Source: Bog-1181 sp964565765 (GTDB taxonomy: Bacteria > Oederibacteriota > PGYV01 > Palsa-1178). From it: a stretch of 64,000 nucleotides of DNA. Below, one piece after another: positions 26,617-34,893 of the stretch (position 1 is the first letter of the stretch; every line of letters begins with the position of its first letter). The position numbers and the translations under genes were made by a program. The notes under the pieces were generated by a model, which worked only from the letters and a program-made list of their open reading frames with translations, did not search any database and had not been told where the DNA came from. The stretch spans positions 1 through 64,000 of the forward strand of contig CAZMGF010000007.1 in NCBI GenBank assembly GCA_964565765.1, given 5' to 3'.

Positions 26617-28524
26617 CTAGCTTGAAGTCCCGGATGACGAATCTGAACTCGAAGAATCCGAACTTGAAGAATCCGACGAAGACGGAGAAGCTGTTGAAGA
26701 AGAAGAAGAAGAAGAAGTAGTAGTAGCGCCGCTCATTGCTGAAAAATAGTTCATCTGATTTTTCATCGTTGACATGGAAGCTTCCATGTTCGCAAATTCG
26801 GTCTGCAGCTGGTTCTGCTCCAGCGTCATCCTAGACTCAAATTCTGTAATCTGATCCGTCAACGAGGATACGCTGTTGTTAAGATTTGTGACTTCCGCGC
26901 TTATGGGCCCCAGCGGTGCGGTGTAATTATTGAGTGTATTAAAGGCATTCTGGGCGAATCCGGTGTTGGATGCGAAAAACTGCGACATGCCGTTTGGATT
27001 TGAACTCAGCATCTGCTGAAATGTGGTGGTATTAAAGTTAAGCGTAAGTGTCTGGTAATTATCGTTTGATGTGAGTGAAAGTCCTGCCTCGGCAGCCATA
27101 TTCACCCCTCCGCTCATGCCGGGTATCAGGTTGTCAACCATACCTTCAAGCTTTTCCTTTAATGTTTCAAGGGTGCTGTTGTTGCTCAGGCTTCCCTGGA
27201 ACATCTGGTCGCCTGTAGTTGGAGTCTGTACCGAAGTCGCGTTAAGCTGGGTTTGAATATCAGACATGACCTGATTAAATGCGGTAGTAAAAGTCTGCAC
27301 CGCCGACGTTATGCCCTGTGCATCAGAGGCAACGCTGATTGTTGTCTGTCCGATTCCTGAAAGATCCACCGCCATACCCGGAATAGCTCCGGTGATTATA
27401 TTGGAGGATGATGTCACCGTATTCCCGCCATTAATTGAATATTGCGCGTCAGTCCCCGAATATGTGTCCGCCGCCCCGCCGGCCGGCGGATTGTTTGATG
27501 ATAATTTTAACGCGTAAAGTATATTTGAGGTGTCATCGCTGCTGCCAAGCACAATCTGGTTCGCCGAACCCGAATTGTTCGCAGCGAGGCTTATAGTGCC
27601 GCTGGCTGAATCATAAGTGGCCGTAACTCCCGCATTGGAAGCGTTTATTTCGGAAAGGACTGAATGAATTGAATCCTTGGTAGGGTCGACGCTGAATTTT
27701 ACATTATTAATGGTAAACACTCCGGCTGTTACGGTATTGTCAAGATTTACCGTGCTTGAATCAAGCAGCTGCGTCTGATCCGTGGCTTTTGCATTCGTTC
27801 CGGTATAGGTTCCGGCAGTTAAATTAAGCGACTCCAGGAGATTTCCCGAAGTCTCGCCAAGCGCCACAGTGGCCGCCTGTCCGGTTGTCCCAGAGCTTAT
27901 GTTGAAAGTCTGGTTCTGGGTGTTATAAGTGGCGGTTGCGCCTGTATTGGCTGCATTTATCCTCGCCGCAATATCATTAAGGCTGTCTGTTGAGCTCCAG
28001 TTTATGGCGACGCCGTTTACTGTAATTGTTCCGGAACCATCCGGAGCCGTATTAAAATTTGACCCCTGCGCTCCCAGCGTAACCGCTGACGATACTGTAT
28101 TTCCCGATGAATTAATGGCGGCTGAACTTGTTTCAGATGCCGCCGCAGGATTAGCGTTGGATGCGGTATAAAGCACACCGCTTGTTTTAATGGCAAAAGA
28201 AGCCAGCGAAGTTACATTTATATTATAATTGCTCAACGGGGTATTATTGTCGCTCAGGGTTGCGCTCGCAACCGAAGGATCAGACACGGTCGGAGCTTTT
28301 GAATCAAATACATCGCCGCCTATATTGCGCATGGCATCAGCCGCATTTTGAAGTGTATTAAGGTCCGTTGTAAGTCCGGACCAAAAATTCAGCCCGTCGT
28401 TATCGGAGGCTACCTGATTCTGCATTGTTGTTTCCGGTATACGGGCTGCGGTCATCATTTCATTTATTATCGACGTCCAGTCAATCCCCGACGACAACCC
28501 TGTAATGTACATGCTTGACGACAT
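26617..28524 (-). CDS. fliD: Flagellar filament cap protein FliD
   Basis: 635 residues. FliD forms the cap that folds flagellin at the filament tip. The N-terminus MYITGLSSGIDWTSIINEMM is the conserved FliD_N start. Two similar flagellin-hook-IN modules follow (about 155-240 and 250-340: DGSGTITVNGVAINWSST and GVFTINNVKFSVDPTKDS). FliD_C follows (SDIQTQLNATSVQTP, AAEAGLSLTSND, SLTDQITEFESRMTLEQNQL). The last about 35 residues are unusual: a Ser/Asp tail of SSD type encoded by simple trinucleotide repeats. It follows flagellin after a terminator and may depend on read-through or its own promoter. Confidence 0.93.
   Translation of the reverse strand: MSSSMYITGLSSGIDWTSIINEMMTAARIPETTMQNQVASDNDGLNFWSGLTTDLNTLQNAADAMRNIGGDVFDSKAPTVSDPSVASATLSDNNTPLSNYNINVTSLASFAIKTSGVLYTASNANPAAASETSSAAINSSGNTVSSAVTLGAQGSNFNTAPDGSGTITVNGVAINWSSTDSLNDIAARINAANTGATATYNTQNQTFNISSGTTGQAATVALGETSGNLLESLNLTAGTYTGTNAKATDQTQLLDSSTVNLDNTVTAGVFTINNVKFSVDPTKDSIHSVLSEINASNAGVTATYDSASGTISLAANNSGSANQIVLGSSDDTSNILYALKLSSNNPPAGGAADTYSGTDAQYSINGGNTVTSSSNIITGAIPGMAVDLSGIGQTTISVASDAQGITSAVQTFTTAFNQVMSDIQTQLNATSVQTPTTGDQMFQGSLSNNSTLETLKEKLEGMVDNLIPGMSGGVNMAAEAGLSLTSNDNYQTLTLNFNTTTFQQMLSSNPNGMSQFFASNTGFAQNAFNTLNNYTAPLGPISAEVTNLNNSVSSLTDQITEFESRMTLEQNQLQTEFANMEASMSTMKNQMNYFSAMSGATTTSSSSSSSTASPSSSDSSSSDSSSSDSSSGTSS
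26620..26725 (-). repeat. Trinucleotide repeats encoding the Ser/Asp tail of FliD
   Basis: GAA/GTA-type triplets (plus-strand view), densest at about 26695-26725, encode runs of Ser with interspersed Asp at the FliD C-terminus. The tract could slip in 3-bp steps without breaking the frame. Confidence 0.7.
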
Positions 28525-28578
28525 TTTAGTTCTCCTTTCCCCTCGCTTAAATCCGGTATAAATCCCGGCTCATTAAAA

Positions 28579-28607
28579 GGCCGGCAGGGTTAGAGGCCCT
28601 GCCGGCC
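28579..28607 (-). terminator. Intrinsic terminator after flagellin
   Basis: 11-bp perfect GC-rich arms (GGCCGGCAGGG and its complement) with a 7-base loop and TTTT on the minus strand, 14 bp after the flagellin stop. Confidence 0.8.
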
Positions 28608-28621
28608 GGTTGATTGAAATT

Positions 28622-29443
28622 TTACTGCATCAGTTTAAGAACACTCTGCGGCAGTGAGTTAGCCTGCGCCAACATGGAAGTGCCCGACTGCTCAAGTACC
28701 TGCAGCCTTGTGAAGTTTGACATTTCCGACGCCATGTCAACATCCATTATGTTGGATTCGGATGCCGTCATGTTCGTGTTCTCGATGTCGATGTTGCTGC
28801 TCGTTTCCTGGAGCCTGTCCATAACAGCGCCTATCTGGCCTCTGTTTGCCGATACAAGGTTGATGGCCGATGTTATTGAATCAATAGCGGCTTCGGATCC
28901 CGCAACCGTTGTGAAATTCAGCGCGTTAACACCGAGTGTTGTGGCACTGACGCCGGTTATGGATAAATCGATCTGATCCGATGAGGCGGATCCCGTTCCC
29001 ACCTGAAGCTGCTCATTTGTAAAATTTCCATCGAGCAGATTTTTGGTGTTGAACTGGACCGTTGATGCCATCCTGGTAAGTTCCGATGTGAGCTGGTTGG
29101 CCTCGCTCTGAATCAGCCCTTTGTCCGCAGTTGTAAGGGTCGCGTCATTGGCCGACCTTACCGCCAGGGTGTTGAGCCTCTGCAGTATGTCGGTAGCCGT
29201 GTTTAAAGCGCCGTCCGCTGTCTGCATGAGAGAGAGTCCGTCCGAGGTGTTCTGTTTGGCCTGTGTCAGGGCGTTCATCTGGGCCAGCATTTTCTGCGCG
29301 ATTGCCATGCCCGCCGGATCATCCGCTGACGTGACGATTTTGTCGCCTGAAGAAAGCTTCGTGAGGGAAGACTGCATTGCACTGTCCGTGTTGTTCAGGT
29401 TCGTGAGAGCGATCATCGAGCTGATGTTGTGATTGATAACCAT
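28622..29443 (-). CDS. fliC: Flagellin
   Basis: 273 residues, a minimal flagellin with only the conserved D0/D1 parts and no variable surface domain. The N-terminus is diagnostic: MVINHNISSMIALTNLNNTD, LSSGDKIVTSADDPAGMAIA, QNTSDGLSLMQTADGALN. The C-terminus has NIMDVDMASEMSNFTRLQVL and QSGTSMLAQANSLPQSVLKL. The ATG at 29443 has GGAGG 7 bases upstream. The leader holds a hairpin with a GGA loop, and csrA and fliW lie directly upstream, so translation is probably controlled by CsrA and released by FliW. A poor sigma-28-like TCCGATGG in the leader was seen, but no convincing -35. Confidence 0.97.
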   Translation of the reverse strand: MVINHNISSMIALTNLNNTDSAMQSSLTKLSSGDKIVTSADDPAGMAIAQKMLAQMNALTQAKQNTSDGLSLMQTADGALNTATDILQRLNTLAVRSANDATLTTADKGLIQSEANQLTSELTRMASTVQFNTKNLLDGNFTNEQLQVGTGSASSDQIDLSITGVSATTLGVNALNFTTVAGSEAAIDSITSAINLVSANRGQIGAVMDRLQETSSNIDIENTNMTASESNIMDVDMASEMSNFTRLQVLEQSGTSMLAQANSLPQSVLKLMQ

Positions 29444-29450
29444 GATTCAT

Positions 29451-29486
29451 CCTCCGTGATGTTTTTTTCCCGGAATCCTTTCCGGG
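29451..29486 (-). promoter_or_regulatory. Putative CsrA-binding leader of flagellin mRNA
   Basis: Minus strand: CCCGGAA-AGGA-TTCCGGG (29469-29486), a perfect 7-bp stem showing GGA in its loop, the classic CsrA recognition form. A second GGA is in the Shine-Dalgarno (GGAGG, 29451-29455), about 20 bases downstream. This dual-site layout is known from the Bacillus hag leader. The stem is followed by A residues, not U, so it is not a terminator. Confidence 0.6.
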
Positions 29487-29582
29487 TGCTTCAGCGTCGC
29501 TTGCTCCGTGGCCATCGGAACAGTTTGCGTTTTTCTTTTCCTTACACTTAAGCTTCGTCAACTTTTCCGGAAAACTTAAATT

Positions 29583-29816
29583 TTATTTTTTCTTTTTTCC
29601 TTTCAGTTCCACTTTCGTCAAATCCGGCGTTTTTTCCACAAGCGCCCTTGCGTTTTCCTCCTGAACCTTCCTGTACACCTCCTCCCTGTAAATTGAGACG
29701 TTTTTCGGGGCAGAGATGCCTATCCTTACTTCGCTGCCCCGGAGTTCAGCCACTGTTATTTCTATATTACCGTTTATTATTATCTTTTCTCCCGTTTTCC
29801 TTGACAGAATCAGCAT
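29583..29816 (-). CDS. csrA: Carbon storage regulator CsrA
   Basis: 77 residues from the ATG at 29816, chosen because AAGAGGAGAA lies just upstream and MLILSRKTGEKIII is the invariant CsrA start; an in-frame ATG 7 codons earlier is not needed. Signature parts are present: GNIEITVAELRGSEVRIGISAPKNVSIYREEVY, including the RNA-binding core. The C-terminal about 20 residues are longer and Lys-rich. CsrA binds GGA sites to block translation; FliW antagonises it. It overlaps the fliW 3' end by 50 bp and precedes flagellin, whose leader has a matching hairpin. Confidence 0.95.
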   Translation of the reverse strand: MLILSRKTGEKIIINGNIEITVAELRGSEVRIGISAPKNVSIYREEVYRKVQEENARALVEKTPDLTKVELKGKKKK

Positions 29817-30240
29817 TTGCTTCTCCTCTTTTAACAAGCGGCTCTTTCAGGGAATATCCTTCCCGCATGTTTACGAACTGCCCGCCGGCCATTTTTTTGT
29901 AGTTAACAACAACAGGTGCCGCCATATTAACCGTCATATTGCTCGGGTCCTCCGGAATGGATACAAGGCCGAACAGAAGCGCGTTATCCCCGTTAAATCC
30001 AAGAAGCTCCCTGTCGTCATTGCTTAATTTTAAATCATAGCCGGGGAAAAAGTCAAACATATTAATGGTTATAAATTTTAACATCGGCTCCTCCGCCGCC
30101 GTCATCCATATAAACGGGCTGCCCGGTTTATATTCCTGAAATACAAACACCCTGTGTTCCTCAAATCCTAACACGGGTTTAATAAAGATTATTTCCCTGC
30201 TTTTTTCCATTGTTTCAAGTACTGCGTTCGCCATAGTCAT
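29767..30240 (-). CDS. fliW: Flagellar assembly factor FliW
   Basis: 157 residues. FliW binds CsrA (relieving repression) and flagellin (which titrates FliW). Family features: IIFIKPVLGFEEHRVFVF near the start, PFIWMTAAEEPMLKFITINMFDFFPGYDLKLSN, and LFGLVSIPEDPSNMTVNMAAPVVVNYKKMAGGQFV. AAGGGG precedes the ATG. The C-terminus is Lys/Asn-rich and its coding region overlaps csrA by 50 bp, which couples their expression. It lies between flgL and csrA, the usual order in many flagellated bacteria. Confidence 0.95.
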   Translation of the reverse strand: MTMANAVLETMEKSREIIFIKPVLGFEEHRVFVFQEYKPGSPFIWMTAAEEPMLKFITINMFDFFPGYDLKLSNDDRELLGFNGDNALLFGLVSIPEDPSNMTVNMAAPVVVNYKKMAGGQFVNMREGYSLKEPLVKRGEANADSVKENGRKDNNKR

Positions 30241-30264
30241 TACCCCTTTTCTTTTTTGAATATT

Positions 30265-31167
30265 TTATCTCAATATGTCAGCCAGCGTGGTCTGCTGCAT
30301 AAGCGTTGAGATTGAAGTCAGCGCGGACTGATATACGTTCTGTTGGAGCTGAAAGTTTGTCATTGCCGTGGGCATGTCGACATCCTCAAGCGAGGACTGT
30401 ATGCCGGTCAGCGTTGTGTTTGTATTTGTAAGCGTCGAGCTTACCGCAGTGGTCCTCTGCAATTTTCCGCCTATGTCGGTGTTAATATTTGTCAGGCTGT
30501 TGTACGCGTTTTGCAGAGTGCCCGCGTCGTTCGTGATTGCAGCTGTATCGTTATTGTTCAGGTCGTTCCTGAAATTTATAAGGGCGTTATAAACATCTGT
30601 CCCGGCCGCTATGAGGCTTGAGCCCGGCACATTCTTGTTTATTATATCTCCCTGGTTTATCTCCTCCGGCATAAGGCCGCTGTCGCCGTTGTAAGTCACC
30701 CCGGTCACCGAAGTCCCGGTCATTGTGGCCGTAAAAGGCTGCGCCGTTGTCTGGTAACCTCCGAAAATATACTGTCCGTTCACCTGGGTATTGCCGAGCG
30801 AGAGCATTTCCTGAATCTGGTTGTCCACCTGTGTCGCCATTGTGGCCCTGTCCGAAGCGCTGTTAGTGTCATTGGCGCCCTGGACGGCCAGTGTCTGCGC
30901 GGTGCTCAACAGATTGGTCATGGAAGTCAGTGCTGTGGAAGTGGAGTTCAGGTAATCGTTGGTTGACCCGACATTCGACTGGTATTGTGTGATGTTGTTT
31001 ATTGAATCCCGCAGTGATATTATGCTTCCTATTTTATCAGGCGCGTCGGAAGGCTTGTTCACGGCAAGCCCGGTTGATATTTGCTGGTTGATTTTGTCAA
31101 GCTGCTGCATGTTGTTTTGTAAATCGGAAATAAAGCTGTCATACATGTAGGAATTTGTAACTCTCAT
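30265..31167 (-). CDS. flgL: Hook-filament junction protein FlgL
   Basis: 300 residues from the ATG at 31167 (GAGGTGG upstream); a GTG three codons earlier overlaps that ribosome site and is less likely. FlgL joins the hook, via FlgK, to flagellin. The N-terminus MRVTNSYMYDSFISDLQNNMQQLDKINQQISTG and the flagellin-like LSLGNTQVNGQYIFGGYQTTAQPF are diagnostic, and the C-terminus (EDVDMPTAMTNFQLQQNVYQ) has the flagellin-family D0 pattern. It is followed by fliW. Confidence 0.95.
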   Translation of the reverse strand: MRVTNSYMYDSFISDLQNNMQQLDKINQQISTGLAVNKPSDAPDKIGSIISLRDSINNITQYQSNVGSTNDYLNSTSTALTSMTNLLSTAQTLAVQGANDTNSASDRATMATQVDNQIQEMLSLGNTQVNGQYIFGGYQTTAQPFTATMTGTSVTGVTYNGDSGLMPEEINQGDIINKNVPGSSLIAAGTDVYNALINFRNDLNNNDTAAITNDAGTLQNAYNSLTNINTDIGGKLQRTTAVSSTLTNTNTTLTGIQSSLEDVDMPTAMTNFQLQQNVYQSALTSISTLMQQTTLADILR

Positions 31168-31193
31168 AATCTCCACCTCGTTTATTTATAAAA

Positions 31194-32603
31194 TTAAGAC
31201 GGATTTATCATATTTATCAGCGTCTGCAGCATCTGGTCCTGCACCACCATAACCTTTGAATTGGCCTCAAAAGCGTGCTGGTACTGGACAAGGTTCGTCA
31301 TTTCCTCGTCAAGAGAGACTCCCGATTCGGACTGCCACTGCTGCTGCAGGTTGGTGCTTACGCTGGTATATATCTGGTCATTATTCTGCGCGCTCTGGGA
31401 ATCGCTGCCCACCTGGCTGACAAGTGAAGCGTAATTTTCTCCAATGGTCTGCGTCCCTCCGGCCATTAACAGCGAATTCTGTGTGTCCGCCATGGCCAGC
31501 GCGTTGGAACCGTCACCGGGCGAAGACGGGCTTGCCGCCGCCGCTATCAGCGTCGGGTCCGCTGTTATCGCGGGGTTGATTGTTATATCCGCGGAATCGG
31601 TTCCATTAAAGAAATTTATGCCCGTCGGTGCGGCGTCGTTGAGGCCGTAACCGGAAGACTGGAGCGAGTTTACGCTTGTCATCAAAGACTGCGCCATGGA
31701 ATCCAGGGAGCTCCTGTAACCCGCAATATTTGTGTCGCGCAGCGTGATAAGGCCGTTAATATCACCGCCGGTGGTTACCAGCGGCGCGCCGTCGTCGGAA
31801 AAGACAGGGTTCACCGCGTTGTTGTTAGCCGGGTCGGTCACGGTAGTAAGAGGTACCGTGTAATTCTGTCCCACAAGCGTGTGCCCATTTATTTCAATTT
31901 TCATGTAGCCGTTGCCCATATCGGTGGCCTGAAAATTTGTCAGCTTCGAAAGGCTGTTCATAAGATTCTGCCTTGTGTCAAGCAGGTCGTTGGTCGTATA
32001 TCCCATATTTTGCGCTTTGTAAATCTGGTAGTTTACGCCATTTATCTGGCTGGCAAGACTGTTAATAGAATTCACGTCGGTTTTGATATTTCCGTTTATC
32101 TGCGTGTCCATATTGTCAAGGTTGGTGTTCATTGTGGAGAACTGATCCGTCAGCGCCTGCGTAGTGTCAATAAGGTTCTGCCTGACTCCTATATCCCCGG
32201 GGTCGCTTGAGACGCTGCTTAACGCGCTGTAGAAATTATTAAGGGCGTCACCGATTGAAGGCGAGGTTGGTTCGTTAAAAAAGGACTCCACCTGGGAGAG
32301 CCCTGTCATTACGGCGGAATTTGATGACTGCTGGGAATTCCCCTGCGTTATCTGGTTGTTGAGCATTTGATCCCTGGCGCTGTCTATCTGCGACACCACA
32401 ACGCCCGTGCCAAGCTGCCCGGCTATCATTGCCGCGTTCGCAGAAGGGTCGGGATATGGAAGCGTCGTGGTCATCTGAGCGACCTGCTTTGTGTATCCGG
32501 GAGTATTTGCGTTCGCTATATTATTGGAAACGACATCCTGCGCCGCGCTCTGCGCCGTTAACCCTCTTAGCGCTATTTCCAGGCCGAAAAATGTGGACGG
32601 CAT
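31194..32603 (-). CDS. flgK: Hook-filament junction protein FlgK
   Basis: 469 residues. FlgK (HAP1) is the first junction protein after the hook. N-terminus: FFGLEIALRGLTAQSAAQDVVSNNIANANTPGYTKQ, the axial-protein motif. C-terminus: SGVSLDEEMTNLVQYQHAFEANSKVMVVQDQMLQTLINM, diagnostic for FlgK. GGAGGTAAAA precedes the ATG. The central region is ordinary. It is third in the sigma-28-controlled flgM-like operon and 26 bp from flgL. Confidence 0.96.
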   Translation of the reverse strand: MPSTFFGLEIALRGLTAQSAAQDVVSNNIANANTPGYTKQVAQMTTTLPYPDPSANAAMIAGQLGTGVVVSQIDSARDQMLNNQITQGNSQQSSNSAVMTGLSQVESFFNEPTSPSIGDALNNFYSALSSVSSDPGDIGVRQNLIDTTQALTDQFSTMNTNLDNMDTQINGNIKTDVNSINSLASQINGVNYQIYKAQNMGYTTNDLLDTRQNLMNSLSKLTNFQATDMGNGYMKIEINGHTLVGQNYTVPLTTVTDPANNNAVNPVFSDDGAPLVTTGGDINGLITLRDTNIAGYRSSLDSMAQSLMTSVNSLQSSGYGLNDAAPTGINFFNGTDSADITINPAITADPTLIAAAASPSSPGDGSNALAMADTQNSLLMAGGTQTIGENYASLVSQVGSDSQSAQNNDQIYTSVSTNLQQQWQSESGVSLDEEMTNLVQYQHAFEANSKVMVVQDQMLQTLINMINPS

Positions 32604-32612
32604 TTTTACCTC

Positions 32613-33134
32613 CTAAAGCTGAACATCTAAAAAATTGAGTTCGTTTGATTTTTTTAAAGCATAGCCTTTATCCGAGTAAACTGTCATTTCCCCGTCGCCT
32701 TTTTTCATGAAATTAACAACATAATTTATAAACTTTACCGTGTCGGCTATGAGCCTTTTGTTTACCATGGCAACCGTCCTTATGCTGGAAGTATATTCCC
32801 TGAGCCTGGAAAAAACCTTTTCAAATTTCATGGTCCAATCTCCCGGAAAAAGTTTTATAAGCCTCATAACCGGCACCTGCTCGCCGGCTTCATACCCGTA
32901 GCCGGCCTTCACGGCTTCCATGTGTTCCTTAACCTCGTCTTTTTGCACGCTTATGGCGTTCATAAGCTCTTCCTTTTCAATAATGGACGCTGCCAGGCTT
33001 TTAAGGTCCTCATAAATTATCATGTCTTTTTCCTTCATTGAAAGATCCAGGAGTTTTTTATATAAATTCGCTATTTCATCAAAACACCTGTAAGAATCCT
33101 CCATGCATTGTTCCGGTGCCGGGCCATGGTCCAT
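32613..33134 (-). CDS. flgN: FlgN-like flagellar chaperone
   Basis: 173 residues, mostly helical with no membrane segment. FlgN chaperones FlgK and FlgL before export. The pattern fits the FlgN family: an N-terminal helical hairpin (YKKLLDLSMKEKDMIIYEDLKSLAASIIEKEELMN), then long helices (VFSRLREYTSSIRTVAMVNKRLIADTVKFINYVVNFM). Similarity is of pattern more than strict motif. Position immediately upstream of flgK and downstream of the flgM-like gene strongly supports the call. AAGGAG precedes the ATG. Confidence 0.75.
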   Translation of the reverse strand: MDHGPAPEQCMEDSYRCFDEIANLYKKLLDLSMKEKDMIIYEDLKSLAASIIEKEELMNAISVQKDEVKEHMEAVKAGYGYEAGEQVPVMRLIKLFPGDWTMKFEKVFSRLREYTSSIRTVAMVNKRLIADTVKFINYVVNFMKKGDGEMTVYSDKGYALKKSNELNFLDVQL

Positions 33135-33152
33135 TTTATCTCCTTTTTCAGC

Positions 33153-33614
33153 CTAATCCAGGCTGTCCACTATGTCGCTTCCGCTTACTTTATATTTGCC
33201 TTCGGCGTACTGTTGCTTTATCTCAAGCACCTTTCTTGTCCTCTCGGCGTCTGCTTCGGCTATCTCTTCCTTTAATCCGTTCATTTCCATTATTTTTCCG
33301 TTAACCTGCGATGGATCCGCCGTCTCGTCCTTTTCTATTTCTTTTTTTAGTTCGTCAATTTCGCTCTGGTACTGAAAGCTCTGGCTCTCAATGCCCCGCA
33401 GTTCATCATTGAGCTTCTCAATATCCGCATTTAGGCCCGGCGCAGTTTTATAGTCATAAGCCGCGGTATATCTTTTCGCTGGCTGCCAGGAATCCTGCGG
33501 CGCTGTTTTTTTCGCGTCCGGCGCGGCAGGCGTATCGCTGTTTTTTTTCACACCGGCACCGGCTGAAGGCGCGCTCTGCCTGTCATTTACTTCACTGGCT
33601 TTTTTTATTTCCAT
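33153..33614 (-). CDS. flgM: FlgM-like anti-sigma-28 factor
   Basis: 153 residues, longer than usual FlgM (about 90-100). The C-terminal segment RTRKVLEIKQQYAEGKYKVSGSDIVDSL fits the FlgM core, which binds FliA (xxIKxAxxxGxYxVxxxxIAxxLL). The N-terminal about 70 residues are disordered and Ala/Lys/Asp-rich. The middle is a Glu/Lys-rich coiled coil (LNDELRGIESQ, YQSEIDELKKEIEKDE). FlgM normally holds FliA inactive until it is exported after hook completion. It leads the operon with flgN, flgK and flgL, as FlgM often does, and has a sigma-28 promoter. Call is probable, not certain. Confidence 0.65.
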   Translation of the reverse strand: MEIKKASEVNDRQSAPSAGAGVKKNSDTPAAPDAKKTAPQDSWQPAKRYTAAYDYKTAPGLNADIEKLNDELRGIESQSFQYQSEIDELKKEIEKDETADPSQVNGKIMEMNGLKEEIAEADAERTRKVLEIKQQYAEGKYKVSGSDIVDSLD

Positions 33615-33668
33615 TTTGCCACACTCCTTTATGGCCGGCAGATTCTAAAGATACTCCGGCTCATAAAA

Positions 33669-33695
33669 GTATCGGCCTGAATTCCCGGAATGTTA
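33669..33695 (-). promoter_or_regulatory. Sigma-28 (FliA) promoter of the flgM-like operon
   Basis: Minus strand TAAC (33692-33695), 15 bp, GCCGATAC (33669-33676): exact spacing and a 7 of 8 match to GCCGATAA. It lies 55 bp upstream of the flgM-like ATG. Confidence 0.7.
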
Positions 33696-33711
33696 AGCAA
33701 CAATGGCACCA
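33696..33711 (-). promoter_or_regulatory. Overlapping sigma-54-like element
   Basis: Minus strand TGGTGCCATTGTTGCT: GG (33709-33710) and GC (33697-33698) with 10 bp between, but CAC of the consensus is poorly kept and no TATGGAA palindrome is seen upstream. It directly abuts the sigma-28 -35 element. Confidence 0.4.
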
Positions 33712-33748
33712 GCTTCTCTGAATATTTCACACCTGCCTGAAAAGAGCC

Positions 33749-34879
33749 TTATTTTACAATCACTTTTCCCTTTATTGCCCCTGCGACTTTCATGTCTGTA
33801 ATAATTGAAATAATATCATCAGCCGATACCCCCATGGTATTAAGGTTCTTTACAACATCCGCAAGGGTGGCGCCTTTTTTTAGTTCCGCAAAATTGGCCC
33901 TGTCCTGGTCCACTGTCATACTTGAATTTATTGCCTGAATTGTCGAGCCCGGCGAAAACGGGTTAGGCTGCGAAATTACATTCTTTGATGAAATCGCCAC
34001 GTGCAGGTTTCCATGGGAAATGGCCACTTCGTCCACCGGAATCTGGGCCCCCATTATTACGGTGCCGGTCCTTTCATCAAGCACTACCGAAGGTTCCCCC
34101 GGATCCTCTATCTGCATGGACGAAACTTCCGCTATGAACGACGCTTTTTTGTTCATATAATCCCCGGGGATATTTACCATTATTTTCTTTCCGTCAGTTG
34201 TGCTCGCTGTGCCGCCGCCGAATTTCGCGTTTATCCCTTTTATAATGGCCTCGGAAAGTTCAAAATCATTCCTGGCCGTAAATAACGCCACCGAACTGTC
34301 TGCGGTAAAATCCGCGTCTATTTTTTTCTGGACAGTGGCGCCGCCCGCTATAAAACCCGATGTCGGCGCGTTCTTGCTCACGCTGTTGTTGTTGACCTCA
34401 AAATTATGCCCGCCGACCGCCACCGAACCCTGGGCGACCGCGCACACATCGTTATTGCCGGCTTTTAACGGGGCCATAAGGAGCGTCCCTCCGTAAAGGC
34501 TCTTCGCGTTGCCTATTGAAGATATGTGGATGTCTATTTTTTCGCCCTGCTCGCATGTGGGCGGCAGAACTGCCGTCACGATTACGGCCGCGCAATTAAG
34601 CGTCTCAATCTGGTCAAGCGGAACCCTTACCCCCAGCTTATCAAGCATATTAACGACTGATTCCACGGTGACAAGATCCTTACCCGTATCGCCCGTGCCG
34701 CTTAAGCCGACCACTATTCCGTATCCGATGAGGTCGTTGCTCCTCATGCCTGTCATTGATGTAAGGTCCTTAATTTTAGCCGGGGTCGCGGAAATAAAGG
34801 ACGGCACAACGGCTATAATCATAATTATGGCCGCAACAACCGCGCCGTAATGAAGCCTTCCGTCCGGATGTTTTTTCAT
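33749..34879 (-). CDS. flgI: Flagellar P-ring protein FlgI
   Basis: 376 residues from the ATG at 34879, with GGGAG upstream. An ATG five codons earlier overlaps the flgH stop (TAATG) and is an alternative. FlgI forms the P ring around the rod in the peptidoglycan layer. Signal peptide about residues 1-35 (YGAVVAAIIMIIAVVPSFISA), then the family core: IKDLTSMTGMRSNDLIGYGIVVGLSGTGDTGKD, GGTLLMAPLKAGNNDVCAVAQG, RTGTVIMGAQIPVDEVAISHGNLHV, and TLADVVKNLNTMGVSADDIISI at the end. P and L rings show that the cell has an outer membrane. Confidence 0.97.
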   Translation of the reverse strand: MKKHPDGRLHYGAVVAAIIMIIAVVPSFISATPAKIKDLTSMTGMRSNDLIGYGIVVGLSGTGDTGKDLVTVESVVNMLDKLGVRVPLDQIETLNCAAVIVTAVLPPTCEQGEKIDIHISSIGNAKSLYGGTLLMAPLKAGNNDVCAVAQGSVAVGGHNFEVNNNSVSKNAPTSGFIAGGATVQKKIDADFTADSSVALFTARNDFELSEAIIKGINAKFGGGTASTTDGKKIMVNIPGDYMNKKASFIAEVSSMQIEDPGEPSVVLDERTGTVIMGAQIPVDEVAISHGNLHVAISSKNVISQPNPFSPGSTIQAINSSMTVDQDRANFAELKKGATLADVVKNLNTMGVSADDIISIITDMKVAGAIKGKVIVK

Positions 34880-34893
34880 ATGAGCTCCCGCCA

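Noticed and set aside
29469..29486. Terminator between csrA and flagellin
   Set aside because: The stem is followed by A residues on the coding strand, not U, and its loop carries GGA.
29487..29582. Sigma-28 promoter for flagellin
   Set aside because: A TCCGATGG resembles the -10, but no TAAA-like -35 lies at 15 bp; left as unproven.
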